Positions 44,128 to 53,554 of a DNA stretch of 64,000 nt are shown piece after piece. Origin of the DNA: HT1-32 sp040219025 (GTDB lineage: Bacteria > Pseudomonadota > Alphaproteobacteria > Rhodospirillales > HT1-32); NCBI GenBank assembly GCA_040219025.1, contig JAVJTE010000035.1, forward strand, positions 1 to 64,000. The letters run 5' to 3'. The notes under the pieces are model-generated. The model ran no database searches, was not told where the DNA came from, and was given only the letters and a program-made list of their open reading frames with translations. The translations under genes and the position numbers were made by a program. Positions within the stretch are counted from its first letter, which is position 1. Each line of letters starts with the position of its first letter.

Positions 44128-45379
44128 CATGCTCCACCGTCGCTGCAAAGGCGAACGACAGGAAGATGGCCCCCAGCCACCAGTTCTGCCAGGCACCGAA
44201 GCTCAGGGATGCCGTGCCGATAATTGCCACGGCCTGACCAAACAGCAGCCCGGTCTGCGCCCGGCTGCGCCCGACCGACCCGATCCATTGCAGCAACAGT
44301 ACCAGAACAGCCGTCAGCATTGCCATGCCGACAGCACCCAGTTCCAGCCAGATCTGGAGGAACCAGTTATGCGGATGCAGCGGCAGCAACTGTTCGACGA
44401 ACTGGACCTTCGATCCATCCGCTTCTGTCACATAAACCGGCACTTCGATATCACCTCCGGGCACATGACGCGACGAGTCGAGGCCCCAGCCAAGGACCGG
44501 TTTTTCAGCAATCCGTTCCGCCGTGAACTGCCAGGTCCGAAACCGGTGCATCGCGGAATTAGGGAAAGGATTGTCATAAGTGTAATGCGTCTGAAGTGGC
44601 GGAAACTGGTTCGGGATGACCGGCATCAGCACGGCCATAACGCAAACCACAAACGCTGCAAGCCGCAGTGCGCCGCGCCGCAGCAAAAGATACGTGCCCC
44701 CTGCGAACAACCCGGCGACAGCCGCCAATGCGGCGCTGGAAACCGAAATCAGAATGATGCTGGCAAGACTGATCAGAACGACAGTCAGTGCCAGAAAACG
44801 GCGGCCGGAGGACAGGGCAATGGCGGTCAACGGAAAAAGAAAGACCCCCAGCAGACTGGCTGTCGGCTTGATAAAATTCAGATCCGCCAGAGGCATATCC
44901 CGTCTTACAGAACCGAAACGGACAATGCGGTTCAGCGTTGCCCCTGTCGCATACTCAAAAGCCAGCAATGCCAGCGTAATCCCAAATCCGGCAAGACAGG
45001 CCTGGCGCAACAGATATCGCCCTCTCGCATCGGAACTGCGGATAGCCGCCAGCAACACGACCCCTCCAAGCAGCATAGCGCCCAGGGTCAGGGCAACCTT
45101 CAGACTACGTGCCGGGTCTACTGACCAGAAAGCCGACAACATGCCGTAGCTGATAAACGCCAGCAGCGCGCCGCCCACTGCCAGACGCGACCGGTGTGAC
45201 GCAAACAGGTCCCGGACACCCGCCACATCCAGCGATAACAGCCCGCCCAGCACAGCCAGAATAAATGCCGGTGCGAGCCCTTTCGGCGAGACCACGGAGA
45301 CCGGCAGGGCGACCAGAAGAGCCGTGATCAGCATCGTCCTGCCGACACCGGATATTCGCCTGCCAGACACTGCCATCAT
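44102..45379 (-). CDS. O-antigen ligase family membrane protein (second copy)
   Basis: 425 residues, ten to twelve helices, ending in LHPHNWFLQIWLELGAVG from residue 334 after GWGLDSSRHVPGGD. The motif position and the FGAWQNWWLGA tail match the ligase at 4182-5462, so the two are paralogues. Possible roles are WaaL-type ligation or polymerisation. It overlaps the WecB-like gene by four bases. Confidence 0.86.
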   Translation of the reverse strand: MMAVSGRRISGVGRTMLITALLVALPVSVVSPKGLAPAFILAVLGGLLSLDVAGVRDLFASHRSRLAVGGALLAFISYGMLSAFWSVDPARSLKVALTLGAMLLGGVVLLAAIRSSDARGRYLLRQACLAGFGITLALLAFEYATGATLNRIVRFGSVRRDMPLADLNFIKPTASLLGVFLFPLTAIALSSGRRFLALTVVLISLASIILISVSSAALAAVAGLFAGGTYLLLRRGALRLAAFVVCVMAVLMPVIPNQFPPLQTHYTYDNPFPNSAMHRFRTWQFTAERIAEKPVLGWGLDSSRHVPGGDIEVPVYVTEADGSKVQFVEQLLPLHPHNWFLQIWLELGAVGMAMLTAVLVLLLQWIGSVGRSRAQTGLLFGQAVAIIGTASLSFGAWQNWWLGAIFLSFAFAATVEHDDGGGGTV

Positions 45380-46485
45380 GAAAGATATGCCTGTTCCAGC
45401 GCCCGTGCGATACGTTCCCCGGCATGACCGTCCCAGAGTTCCGGCTGTCGCCCGGTCTTGCCCCCTGTGGTCATCACCTCGTCAACCGCCCGGGCAATCG
45501 CTGCCGGATCATTGCCGACAAGATAATTGGTGCCTTCTGCAGTCGTGATCGGGCGTTCCGTATTCTGCCGCAGGGTCAGGCAGGGAATGCCGAGTGCCGT
45601 GGTTTCTTCCTGCAGTCCGCCGGAATCTGTCAGCACCAGTCTGGCACCTTCAATCAGGCCCAGCATTTCAAGATACCCGAAGGGCGGACAGCTGATGACA
45701 CCGCTTTCCGCCAGCAAACCGGAGAGGCCAAACCCCTCAATGCGGGCGCGGGTGCGCGGATGGATACCGAAGACAATGCTCAGACGGTCCGAGAGACCCG
45801 CCATACAGTCAATCAGCGCGCGCAAGACAGCCGGGTCATCGACATTTGACGGACGATGCAGGGTCAGCAGCGCATAGGGCTGATCGTCCGGCAGCCGGCC
45901 AGCCAGCGTGCTGGCAGAGGGCGTTGCCCGGCGGACATTTTGCAGGACACTGTCGATCATCACATTGCCGACAAACTGCACCCGCTTTTCATCCACGCCT
46001 TCACGGCGGAGATTGTCGAGCGCCGAGCGTTCCGTGATGAACAGGATATCGGAAATGCTGTCCGTGATGACCCGGTTGATCTCCTCCGGCATCTCCCGGT
46101 CATAGCTTCTGAGACCGGCTTCCACATGGACAACCGGAACACCTTTTTTCGCCGCTACCAGCGCACAGGCCACCGTGGAATTGACATCGCCGACAACAAT
46201 AACCGCCACCGGTGCCACCTCGTCCAGTACCGGCTCGAACCTGATCATGACCGTTCCGGTCTGGACCGCATGACTGCCGGAGCCGACTTCCAGCCGGTAG
46301 TCCGGCTGCGGGATGCCAAGGTCGGTAAAGAACCGGTCATTCAGATCCGGGTCGTAATGCTGGCCGGTATGGACCAGTACCACCTCAAAGACATTCCGGG
46401 CTTTCAGGGCAGCGATGATCGGCGCGACCTTCATGAAGTTCGGGCGCGCACCGGCAACACAGATCAGACGGGGTTTATCAGTCAT
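45376..46485 (-). CDS. wecB: UDP-N-acetylglucosamine 2-epimerase (non-hydrolysing)
   Basis: 369 residues. GARPNFMKVAPIIAAL, VHTGQHYDPDLNDRFF, VVGDVNSTVACALVA, HVEAGLRSYDREMPEE and TDSGGLQEETTALGIP are diagnostic. It interconverts UDP-GlcNAc and UDP-ManNAc. No WecC-type dehydrogenase is present, so ManNAc or a derivative is likely used directly. It overlaps the methyltransferase gene by four bases. Confidence 0.96.
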   Translation of the reverse strand: MTDKPRLICVAGARPNFMKVAPIIAALKARNVFEVVLVHTGQHYDPDLNDRFFTDLGIPQPDYRLEVGSGSHAVQTGTVMIRFEPVLDEVAPVAVIVVGDVNSTVACALVAAKKGVPVVHVEAGLRSYDREMPEEINRVITDSISDILFITERSALDNLRREGVDEKRVQFVGNVMIDSVLQNVRRATPSASTLAGRLPDDQPYALLTLHRPSNVDDPAVLRALIDCMAGLSDRLSIVFGIHPRTRARIEGFGLSGLLAESGVISCPPFGYLEMLGLIEGARLVLTDSGGLQEETTALGIPCLTLRQNTERPITTAEGTNYLVGNDPAAIARAVDEVMTTGGKTGRQPELWDGHAGERIARALEQAYLS

Positions 46486-47234
46486 ACCGTTACCGGCTTG
46501 CGGGCTATAAGTGCGATATTCTTGCCGGCGGGAGCTGGCACCAGCGATTCAACGAAGCGGGTCACCGGCACGCCAACGCTGTCATACAGCTTTGCCATTG
46601 CCGGGTTGATTTCGGTCGCACCCATCAGGCGGTTCACCAGATACCAGGGCAGGATGCCCAGCATGTCGCAATAGGTTGCCCGGGCAATCTCGAACCCGGC
46701 CTGACGGACCAGAGCCGTCATCGCAGGCTTGTGATAGCGCCGGTAATGACCAACCAGCCGGTCCAGCGGACTGAACAGAAAACTGAGGGCGGGAACATAG
46801 AGCAGCAGATGACCGCCCGGCTTCAGCATCCGGTAAAATTCTGCCAGTGCCGCCGCATCATCCTCGATATGCTCCAGCACATTCACCAGCAGGATCGTGT
46901 CATAGCTGGCATCGGCAACAGAGGGTGTGAAGTCTTCGAGGGTCGCGCCAGTCACCGTCACGCCCGGCTTGTCGCCATGGCGTTCCTGCAGCCGGGGCAC
47001 CAGATTCTCCGAGGGTTCGACCAGATCCATGCCCGTGGTTTTCGCCAGCGCCCAGTCGGCATTGGCACCGATACCGGCCCCGATTTCCAGCGTCCGCCCG
47101 GAAAGCCCGGGTGTCAGCAGGTCGGCGATCCAGGCATAATAATTCGGCAGGCCGGAGAGCGCCTCCAGATCACGCCCCTCGTAACTCGGGGTCACGTCGT
47201 CGGGTGCGGCAGCATCAGTTGCAGGCCGGGTCAT
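46482..47234 (-). CDS. Class I SAM-dependent methyltransferase
   Basis: 250 residues. SAM motif RTLEIGAGIGANADWAL (47-63), the LLVNVLEHIEDDAAAL segment and LKPGGHLLLYVPAL post-motif. A domain of DUF-type C-terminal helices (YLVNRLMGATEINP) suggests polyprenyl- or membrane-linked substrates. The methylated substrate is unknown; position next to the UXS-like epimerase points to a sugar precursor or lipid-linked glycan. Confidence 0.87.
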   Translation of the reverse strand: MTRPATDAAAPDDVTPSYEGRDLEALSGLPNYYAWIADLLTPGLSGRTLEIGAGIGANADWALAKTTGMDLVEPSENLVPRLQERHGDKPGVTVTGATLEDFTPSVADASYDTILLVNVLEHIEDDAAALAEFYRMLKPGGHLLLYVPALSFLFSPLDRLVGHYRRYHKPAMTALVRQAGFEIARATYCDMLGILPWYLVNRLMGATEINPAMAKLYDSVGVPVTRFVESLVPAPAGKNIALIARKPVTV

Positions 47235-47246
47235 GCCTGATCGCGC

Positions 47247-48305
47247 TCATTCTTCGCCGGTATAGACGCCGTCGGTCCAGCCGAGGAAGCGGCCAAGACC
47301 GTCTTCCAGCGTCACGGACGGTGCATAATCCAGTTGCAGGCGCGCCTTGCGGATATCCGGGCAGCGCCGGTTCGGCTCGTCCGCCGGATAGCTGTCGGGG
47401 TAATCGATGACATCGCATTTAAGATCGCGACCCAGCACCTTTTCCAGATTCTGCGCCAGCTCGAGCACGGAAATTTCCGGCTTCGGATTACCGATATTAT
47501 AGGCCTCGCCCGGGACACCGCGGGCAATCACCCGCAGGAAACCGTTGATGGCATCGGTGATGTAGCAATAGGTCCGTGTCTGGTTGCCGGAGCCATAAAC
47601 CCGGAGCGGCTTGTTGCCCTTGATCCGGCTGGCGAAGTTCGGCAGCACACGATAATCGGCTTCCTGCATCCCCGGACCATAGACATTGAACGGCCGGATG
47701 GTGTTGGTGGCCAGCCCCCTGGTCTCATGGAAGATATAGCACAGTGTCTCGCCGACACGTTTGCTCTCGTCATAACAGGCACGAGGCCCCTGACAGGAGA
47801 CATTGCCGCGATAGCTTTCCGGCGTCGGCACATATTTGCCATCCGGATCGCCATAAATTTCCGACGAGGAGAAAAAGGTAAAGCGTGCGTCCTTCTGCTC
47901 CGCCAGTTCCAGCATCAGGCGGGTACCGGTGGTCGCAACTTCCAGCGTCTCCAGCGGATAGCGGCGGTAATAAAACGGGCTGGCAATTCCGGCAGCCTGA
48001 ATCACGAAATCGACCGGCTGGTCGGTCACAAACGGGGTGATGACATCATGCCGGTAAAATTCGACATTCGGCGTTTCCGGCATGTCGCCTGCCGCACCGG
48101 CCGTAATCAGGTTATCCAGCGCAATCAGCTTGCAGGGCTTTTCCAGTGTCGTTTCGTTCAGACGAACGAACACCGCCGTAAAATAACGGCCGAGGAAGCC
48201 GCGGGCGCCACTCATCAGGATGGTTTTGCCGGAGAAGTCCCGGGCGACAGGCCCAAGCAAACTGATGATGTCGTCGATATCGCTGTCGAGATAAAAATCG
48301 GCCAT
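47247..48305 (-). CDS. NAD-dependent epimerase/dehydratase, UDP-glucuronate decarboxylase-like
   Basis: 352 residues, extended SDR. LMSGARGFLGRYF replaces the usual GxxGxxG with GARGFLG; the FFSSSEIYGDPDGKYVPTPE segment and ACYDESKRVGETL (catalytic Y and K) resemble UDP-xylose synthase. PFNVYGPGMQEADYRVLPNF and GSGNQTRTYCYI complete the pattern. Whether it decarboxylates or epimerises cannot be said. It is followed by a C-methyltransferase and a cupin. Confidence 0.82.
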   Translation of the reverse strand: MADFYLDSDIDDIISLLGPVARDFSGKTILMSGARGFLGRYFTAVFVRLNETTLEKPCKLIALDNLITAGAAGDMPETPNVEFYRHDVITPFVTDQPVDFVIQAAGIASPFYYRRYPLETLEVATTGTRLMLELAEQKDARFTFFSSSEIYGDPDGKYVPTPESYRGNVSCQGPRACYDESKRVGETLCYIFHETRGLATNTIRPFNVYGPGMQEADYRVLPNFASRIKGNKPLRVYGSGNQTRTYCYITDAINGFLRVIARGVPGEAYNIGNPKPEISVLELAQNLEKVLGRDLKCDVIDYPDSYPADEPNRRCPDIRKARLQLDYAPSVTLEDGLGRFLGWTDGVYTGEE

Positions 48306-48308
48306 GGA

Positions 48309-49559
48309 TCAGACTATTCGCACGCTGGGGAGGGGGACGATGAATCTGCCGCCTTCATCACAGAAAGCCCGGTGCTTGTCCATGATCGAATCGGCAAAGT
48401 TCCAGGCCAGCACGACAAGATCATCCGGCTTTCGCCCGGAAATCGCTGTCGCCGGCAGCACCGGAATATGCTTTCCGGGGCTGTACAGCCCCTGTTTCAG
48501 GGGGCTGTCATCGATGATGAACTCGATGTCGGCGGCCTCCAGACCGAACTGATACATCAGCGTCGTGGCCTTGGCGGGTGCACCAAAACCGGCAATCCGC
48601 CGACCCTTGGCGCGGGCATCACGGATGATTTCCTGCAATTCCTGCCCCACGGCCTCGATCTTTGCTGCAAAGGCTTTCAGTGTCGCCGGATCATTCAGAC
48701 CTGCGGCCTGTTCCAGAGCCACCAGTTCGCCAACGCTGGCGCTGACCGCTGCCCGTCCGGCCTTGCGTACATATCCGCGCAGCGACCCGCCATGGGTGCC
48801 GATACGTTCTGCCGCAATCAGTTCCAGACCATATTTGCGGAAAAACCCGACCAGGGGAGCGACCGTGTGATAGGCGACATGTTCATGATAGATCGTGTCG
48901 AACAGCGTGTTCTCATAGACATCCAGCAGGTAGGACACCTCGAACACGAACACCCCGTCGTCATCCAGAAGGTCGGCAATACCCGCCGTGATGCCGCCGA
49001 GGTCATCCGCATGGGCGAAGACATTGTTTGCCGTGATCACATGCGCAGCACCGCGCTCCGTCCGCAACGTCCCGGCCAGTTCCTGATCGAAGAAGCTGTT
49101 CAGCGTCTCGATCCCCCGCGCCGTGGCATCCGCCGCAATCGCCCGCGCCGGGTCAACACCCAGCACTGTCAGGCCCTGTTGTTTGAAGAAACCCAGCAGA
49201 GTGCCGTCGTTAGAGCCGATATCGAGCGCCAGCGCGCCGGGAGGCGGAGCATAATCAGCAACAACCTTGCCTGCGTAATCTTCAAAATGCTTCACGAAAA
49301 CCGGCGACGTGCCGGAAACATAGACATAATCCGCAAACAAGATTTCCGGATCAACAACGTCCAGCAGCTGTACATGACCGCAGGCATTGCACTGGAACAG
49401 GTCCAGCGGGAACAGGGCCTGTTCCTCATCCAGCCGGTCAGCCGGGACGAAGGCATTGGCCGGCGGTGTCGGGGCCAGCCCCAGAACCAGTTCGAGGTCG
49501 GTACTGTTGCAGAGGCGGCAATCACCCCGGCGACGGCAGGCGGATTTACTTGTCGTCAT
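48309..49559 (-). CDS. C-methyltransferase of NDP-sugar type (TylCIII/TcaB9-like)
   Basis: 416 residues. N-terminal zinc site C14, C17, C57, C60 (CRLC/CNAC), SAM motif LDIGSNDGTLLGFF, the conserved DTIYHEHVAYHTV and the C-terminal Rossmann-like domain (RIAGFGAPAKATTLMYQFG). TcaB9 and relatives C-methylate 4-keto-deoxysugars at C-3 to give branched sugars. It ends four bases before the UXS-like gene and its start overlaps the cupin. Confidence 0.9.
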   Translation of the reverse strand: MTTSKSACRRRGDCRLCNSTDLELVLGLAPTPPANAFVPADRLDEEQALFPLDLFQCNACGHVQLLDVVDPEILFADYVYVSGTSPVFVKHFEDYAGKVVADYAPPPGALALDIGSNDGTLLGFFKQQGLTVLGVDPARAIAADATARGIETLNSFFDQELAGTLRTERGAAHVITANNVFAHADDLGGITAGIADLLDDDGVFVFEVSYLLDVYENTLFDTIYHEHVAYHTVAPLVGFFRKYGLELIAAERIGTHGGSLRGYVRKAGRAAVSASVGELVALEQAAGLNDPATLKAFAAKIEAVGQELQEIIRDARAKGRRIAGFGAPAKATTLMYQFGLEAADIEFIIDDSPLKQGLYSPGKHIPVLPATAISGRKPDDLVVLAWNFADSIMDKHRAFCDEGGRFIVPLPSVRIV

Positions 49560-50019
49560 CAGGCGTCCAGGTCAGCGCACCGTCGGTGTCGATCATATGG
49601 ATACGCACGACATCCTTCTCGTAGCTTTCCTGATCGCGGGGATTGCGCGACAGGGTGAGAAAGGTGCAGTCCACCGGAAACTTCATGGCGTGATCGACCA
49701 TCGGCGGGGTGAACACCATCTGCCCCTTGGTAATCACCAGCATTTCCGGCTCGGTCTCGCTGCCGGTTTCACGATGATAATATTCCATCGATCCTTCAAG
49801 GACATAGCAGTAATGCCAGTCCGTCAGATGATAATGCTGGGCGCGGATGGCACCGGCCTTCGATTCAATCAGCACTGCCGATTTCATCAGCATGTCGACC
49901 AGCGGCTTGATGGAGCCGCGCACATCGTCGAACGGCTGCTCCAGCGCGACAATCGGGTGCTTCGGCCAGCTTTCGCGTTCGGCGTCCGTTACCGGGTCGA
50001 TGGTGGATTTATCAGACAT
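49546..50019 (-). CDS. Cupin-fold protein, dTDP-4-dehydrorhamnose epimerase-like
   Basis: 157 residues. A single cupin barrel: FDDVRGSIKPLVDM, IRAQHYHLTDWHYCYVLEGS, EYYHRE, and FTPPMVDHAMKF with metal-site-like His residues. It resembles WbmH/RmlC-like proteins associated with C-methyltransferases. It probably isomerises or epimerises the branched sugar; an oxygenase role is less likely. Confidence 0.83.
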   Translation of the reverse strand: MSDKSTIDPVTDAERESWPKHPIVALEQPFDDVRGSIKPLVDMLMKSAVLIESKAGAIRAQHYHLTDWHYCYVLEGSMEYYHRETGSETEPEMLVITKGQMVFTPPMVDHAMKFPVDCTFLTLSRNPRDQESYEKDVVRIHMIDTDGALTWTPDDDK

Positions 50020-50030
50020 CTCAGTCTCCG

Positions 50031-50750
50031 TCAGTTGGCGGCGCGAAACAGCCGCATCTTCAATATGGTCCAGAGCACCGGCAGCGCATGATGCCAGCGG
50101 ATTTTCTTGCCGTCCTCATAGGACCGGCCGTGATAGCTGACCGGCACTTCGTAAATCCGCCGCCCCCGGCGCGATGCCAGCGACAGAATTTCCGCATGCT
50201 GTTCCCAGCCCCGGGTTTCCAGTTCATCCGCCGAGACCAGTTCGCGGCGATACATCAGGTAGCAGGAATAGGTGTCGGTGAAGGTGGTGTTGTTCAGGAT
50301 ATTGAAAGCCAGCGTGATGACGTTGTTGCCAACCTTGTGCCAGAAATAATGCACCCGTGTGATCCTTGGTGCCAGCATCCGGCTGCCCATCACCAGGTCG
50401 GCGTCGTGGGCTGCAATCGGCATGACGAGGTCGGCATATTCGTTCGGATCATATTCCAGATCGGCATCCTGAAACAGGATGTAGTCCCCTTCCGCCGCCT
50501 TCAGCCCGGCAATCACCGCCGCCCCCTTGCCGCCATTATCCTGACGCAGCATCACATCATACAGATCGCTGTTCGCTGCCAGCAGGTCCGGTGTGGAATC
50601 GCGCGAGCCATCATCGACAACGATAATATTGAACCGGAATCCCGCCACCTTCTGTTTCCGGACAGCACGCAGCAGGTCGAGGATTGTCGATTCCTCGTTA
50701 TAGGCCGGCACCAGTACGTCAATGACAACCGGCTTGCGACGCTCAGCCAT
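50031..50750 (-). CDS. Glycosyltransferase family 2, DPM1-like
   Basis: 239 residues. VIDVLVPAYNEESTILDLLR, IIVVDDGSRDSTPDLL, LFQDADLEYDPNEYADLV (DxD) and the late MRLFRAAN ending. Short DPM1-like domain without membrane helices. It probably transfers one sugar to a polyprenyl phosphate or adds to a lipid-linked oligosaccharide. Overlaps the preceding GT2 gene by eight bases. Confidence 0.88.
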   Translation of the reverse strand: MAERRKPVVIDVLVPAYNEESTILDLLRAVRKQKVAGFRFNIIVVDDGSRDSTPDLLAANSDLYDVMLRQDNGGKGAAVIAGLKAAEGDYILFQDADLEYDPNEYADLVMPIAAHDADLVMGSRMLAPRITRVHYFWHKVGNNVITLAFNILNNTTFTDTYSCYLMYRRELVSADELETRGWEQHAEILSLASRRGRRIYEVPVSYHGRSYEDGKKIRWHHALPVLWTILKMRLFRAAN

Positions 50751-51678
50751 GGTCAGGCTCCCCTGTCAGTACCCGCCGCCGCTGTTCCGGCAGATAGAGC
50801 CGCAATACAGCCAGCGGCAACCGGCAAAGCATCAGCATGATATCTCCCGGAACAGCCATGATCTCGGTTTTCTCCCGATGGGCCGCAACGGCCTGCAGGT
50901 GGACAATCAGCGTCCGTTTCATCACATCAGCCAGCGCCACCATCTCCCCCGCCCCGCGCAACCGCCAGGCCTGCTGATATAATGACAGCATGGAACAGTC
51001 GCGGCGCTTCGCGACGTTGCCTGTAATACCCGAATGTCCCCCGGTGTAAACCGTCAGCGGTTCTTCGAGCACCACAAGCCTTGCATCCGGCTCACCCAGT
51101 ATCTCGATCCAGAGGTCATAATCCTGTGCGGCAGGCAGCCGGTCATCGAACCCGCCGGCACGGAGAACGGCGTCACTCCGGGCCAGCACGGTAGAGGTGC
51201 CGACACTGCCATAGAGGAACTGATCACGCAGGCACCGTGCCGGATTGCCGAGGCGACGGCTGGAACGCAGACGCTGCGTCCGGCCATCCGGTGTTACCAG
51301 ATCAAAATCCGTGCAGACCAGACGAACCGCCGGATCGTCGAAGGCAGGCAGGCAAAGTTCGATCTTGCGTTCCAGCCACCGGTCATCCGCATCGAGAAAG
51401 CCCAGTAGCGGTTGCGTCGCCATCCCGACCGCCCGGTTGCGGGCCGCCCCCGCGCCCCGATTCGGTTGCGTCACCAGAACCAGCCGGGACGGCAGAAGCT
51501 TTTCACTTTCTGCCTGAACAACAGCCGCCGTTGCATCCGTTGAGCCGTCATCGACAACGATGATTTCGGCCGGAGGCCGGGTTTGCGCGGCCAGTGATGC
51601 AAGGGCACGGCCAATGCTCTCCGCCGCGTTGAAGGCGGGCATGATAACGGAAACCGGGGATAGCATATCAGGCGGCAT
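50743..51678 (-). CDS. Glycosyltransferase family 2
   Basis: 311 residues. VSVIMPAFNAAESIGRALAS, IIVVDDGSTDATAAVV, LGFLDADDRWLERKIELCLP and a RRLGNPARCLRDQF middle. A GT-A fold with DxD (LDADD). C-terminal basic and hydrophobic segments may touch the membrane. The start overlaps the asparagine synthase-like gene by 11 bases. Confidence 0.86.
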   Translation of the reverse strand: MPPDMLSPVSVIMPAFNAAESIGRALASLAAQTRPPAEIIVVDDGSTDATAAVVQAESEKLLPSRLVLVTQPNRGAGAARNRAVGMATQPLLGFLDADDRWLERKIELCLPAFDDPAVRLVCTDFDLVTPDGRTQRLRSSRRLGNPARCLRDQFLYGSVGTSTVLARSDAVLRAGGFDDRLPAAQDYDLWIEILGEPDARLVVLEEPLTVYTGGHSGITGNVAKRRDCSMLSLYQQAWRLRGAGEMVALADVMKRTLIVHLQAVAAHREKTEIMAVPGDIMLMLCRLPLAVLRLYLPEQRRRVLTGEPDHG

Positions 51679-53554
51679 CCATCAGATCCTGAAGACTGCC
51701 GGGGGCCGCGGAAATACCCCGGTCGATCTGCGACAAAATGGTCAGTTCCAGCATCAGCAATGCATAGACCCGGTGGCCGTGCCGGTCCGGGTCAGCCAGC
51801 AGATGATCAACCCCCGCCGCCGTCCAGTAGCCGCGGTCGAGGGCTGCCGGGCGGGTCAGCATACGGCGGGCAAGATCGCCCAGCCCGCTGCGTATCCAGA
51901 CCGGAACCGGCGAAGCAAAGCCCTGTTTCGGTGCATCGGTGACCGATGTTGGCAGATATTTCCGGGCCAGGGCGCGCTCGATACCCTTGGCCTCTCCGCC
52001 CGGTGTACGCTGGTCTTCCGGCAGGGCGAGAGCGGCTTCAACCAGCCGGTGATCCAGCAACGGTACGCGGCCTTCCACACCCCAGGCCATACTGGTACGG
52101 TCCAGCAGGGTCAGCAGATTATCGACGAGATAACTGCCGATATCTGCCGCCAGACCGGCCGCCTGCCCGTTGCCGCCAAAGGCTTCCGCCAGCCGGACAT
52201 GGGCCGGTGTCGTCACCGGATGGCGATTGCCGATCCGGCGTAACACGGGTTCCGGAAAATAGGTGGAATGGGCATGCACATAAGCCCCGCGATCCCGGTC
52301 AAACAGACCGGTGCGCGAGAGTTGCCAGGCCCGCATCGGATCGGCCAGCCCGACGACCGGCTCCACCAGACAGCGGCGCAGAATGTCCGGCACCATGCCA
52401 TAGCGCCGTTCAATTCCGGTCGGGAAATAGCGCATATAACCGGCGAATATTTCATCACCACCGGTGCCGTTCAGGACCACCCGGAGTTCCTTCGACAATT
52501 CCCGGTGGATCAGATCGTTCGGCAGCAGGGCCGCATCTGCCAGCGGCTCGTCATTATGCCAGGCCAGATGCGCCAGATGGTCGAGGATCGAGGTCTGGGA
52601 CAGGCTGAGACGGCTGTGGTCCGCGCCATACCGTGCCGCGACCTCCGCCGCGACCGGGGCTTCGTCATAGGCGGCACCTTCAAACGAAACCGTAAAGGTA
52701 CGCAACGGCCCGCCCGCATGTTCGGCGGCACGGGCCACCACCAGTCCGCTGTCGACCCCGCCGGACAGCAATGCGCCCACCGGCACGTCGCTGCGCAGTT
52801 GCAGGCGCACCGCATCACCGATCAGCCGGTCGATTTCCTCTGCCGCTTCACCGGCATCGCGGGGCAGGTCGCCGGCGGCATGGGGCTGCCACCAGACCTC
52901 CTGATGAATGTCCCCTTCTGCGCTGACCCGCAGGCGGGTTCCGGGGCCAAGCTTGTTCACCCCGCGATAAAGGGTCTGCGGATGCGGAATATATCCGTGG
53001 ATCAGATAGGGCTGAATCGCCGTCTCATCCAGTTCCGCCCGGATCAGACCGGAGGCGAACAGGGCAGCCGCTTCCGACGCATAGAGAATCGCCCCGCCCG
53101 GCAGACGCGCCCAGTACAATGGCTTGATACCAAGACGGTCGCGAGCCAGCAGCAGGCTGTGATCGCGTCTGTCGAACAGCGCCAGCGCAAACATGCCATT
53201 GAGCTGATGCAGAAAATCCGGGCCCTGTCTGGCGGCAAGGCCGAGGATCGGTTCCATGTCACCGCTGGTGGAAAACTGTTCCCCTTCAGCGGCCAGCGCA
53301 GCACGAAGCTCAAGATAGTTGTAGATCTCGCCATTGCCGGTCAGCACATGGCGATCATTGATCAGGGGCTGGTCACCGCCCGCGACATCAATGATGGCAA
53401 GACGGGCAAACCCGGCACGGAAACGCTGGTCATCAGCGGTCCAGACCCCTGTGCCATCCGGCCCGCGATGGCCAAGCCGGGCCAGCATCGCGCCCAGATC
53501 CACATCCGGCGGCGTTGCGTTCCGGGGCACAAACAGACCGGCAATACCGCACAT
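51668..53554 (-). CDS. asnB: Asparagine synthase (glutamine-hydrolysing)-like amidotransferase
   Basis: 628 residues. N-terminal Ntn glutaminase domain starts MCGIAGLFVPRNATPPDVDL with the nucleophile Cys at residue 2; ATG 53554 is chosen for that reason. The synthetase domain has the ATP pyrophosphatase loop LLSGGVDSGLVVARAAEHAG, and the SLSQTSILDHL segment. In polysaccharide loci such enzymes amidate a uronic acid or peptide. A bifunctional role in the glycan is more likely than bulk asparagine synthesis. It overlaps the heparinase gene by one base. Confidence 0.9.
   Translation of the reverse strand: MCGIAGLFVPRNATPPDVDLGAMLARLGHRGPDGTGVWTADDQRFRAGFARLAIIDVAGGDQPLINDRHVLTGNGEIYNYLELRAALAAEGEQFSTSGDMEPILGLAARQGPDFLHQLNGMFALALFDRRDHSLLLARDRLGIKPLYWARLPGGAILYASEAAALFASGLIRAELDETAIQPYLIHGYIPHPQTLYRGVNKLGPGTRLRVSAEGDIHQEVWWQPHAAGDLPRDAGEAAEEIDRLIGDAVRLQLRSDVPVGALLSGGVDSGLVVARAAEHAGGPLRTFTVSFEGAAYDEAPVAAEVAARYGADHSRLSLSQTSILDHLAHLAWHNDEPLADAALLPNDLIHRELSKELRVVLNGTGGDEIFAGYMRYFPTGIERRYGMVPDILRRCLVEPVVGLADPMRAWQLSRTGLFDRDRGAYVHAHSTYFPEPVLRRIGNRHPVTTPAHVRLAEAFGGNGQAAGLAADIGSYLVDNLLTLLDRTSMAWGVEGRVPLLDHRLVEAALALPEDQRTPGGEAKGIERALARKYLPTSVTDAPKQGFASPVPVWIRSGLGDLARRMLTRPAALDRGYWTAAGVDHLLADPDRHGHRVYALLMLELTILSQIDRGISAAPGSLQDLMDAA

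Noticed and set aside
43901..45124. 407-codon plus-strand frame
   Set aside because: Antisense to the WecA-like and ligase genes; no family resemblance.
47334..49658. 774-codon open frame on the plus strand
   Set aside because: It lies entirely antisense to the UXS-like epimerase and C-methyltransferase genes, which have clear family motifs; its translation shows no recognisable family and low complexity typical of GC-rich shadow frames.
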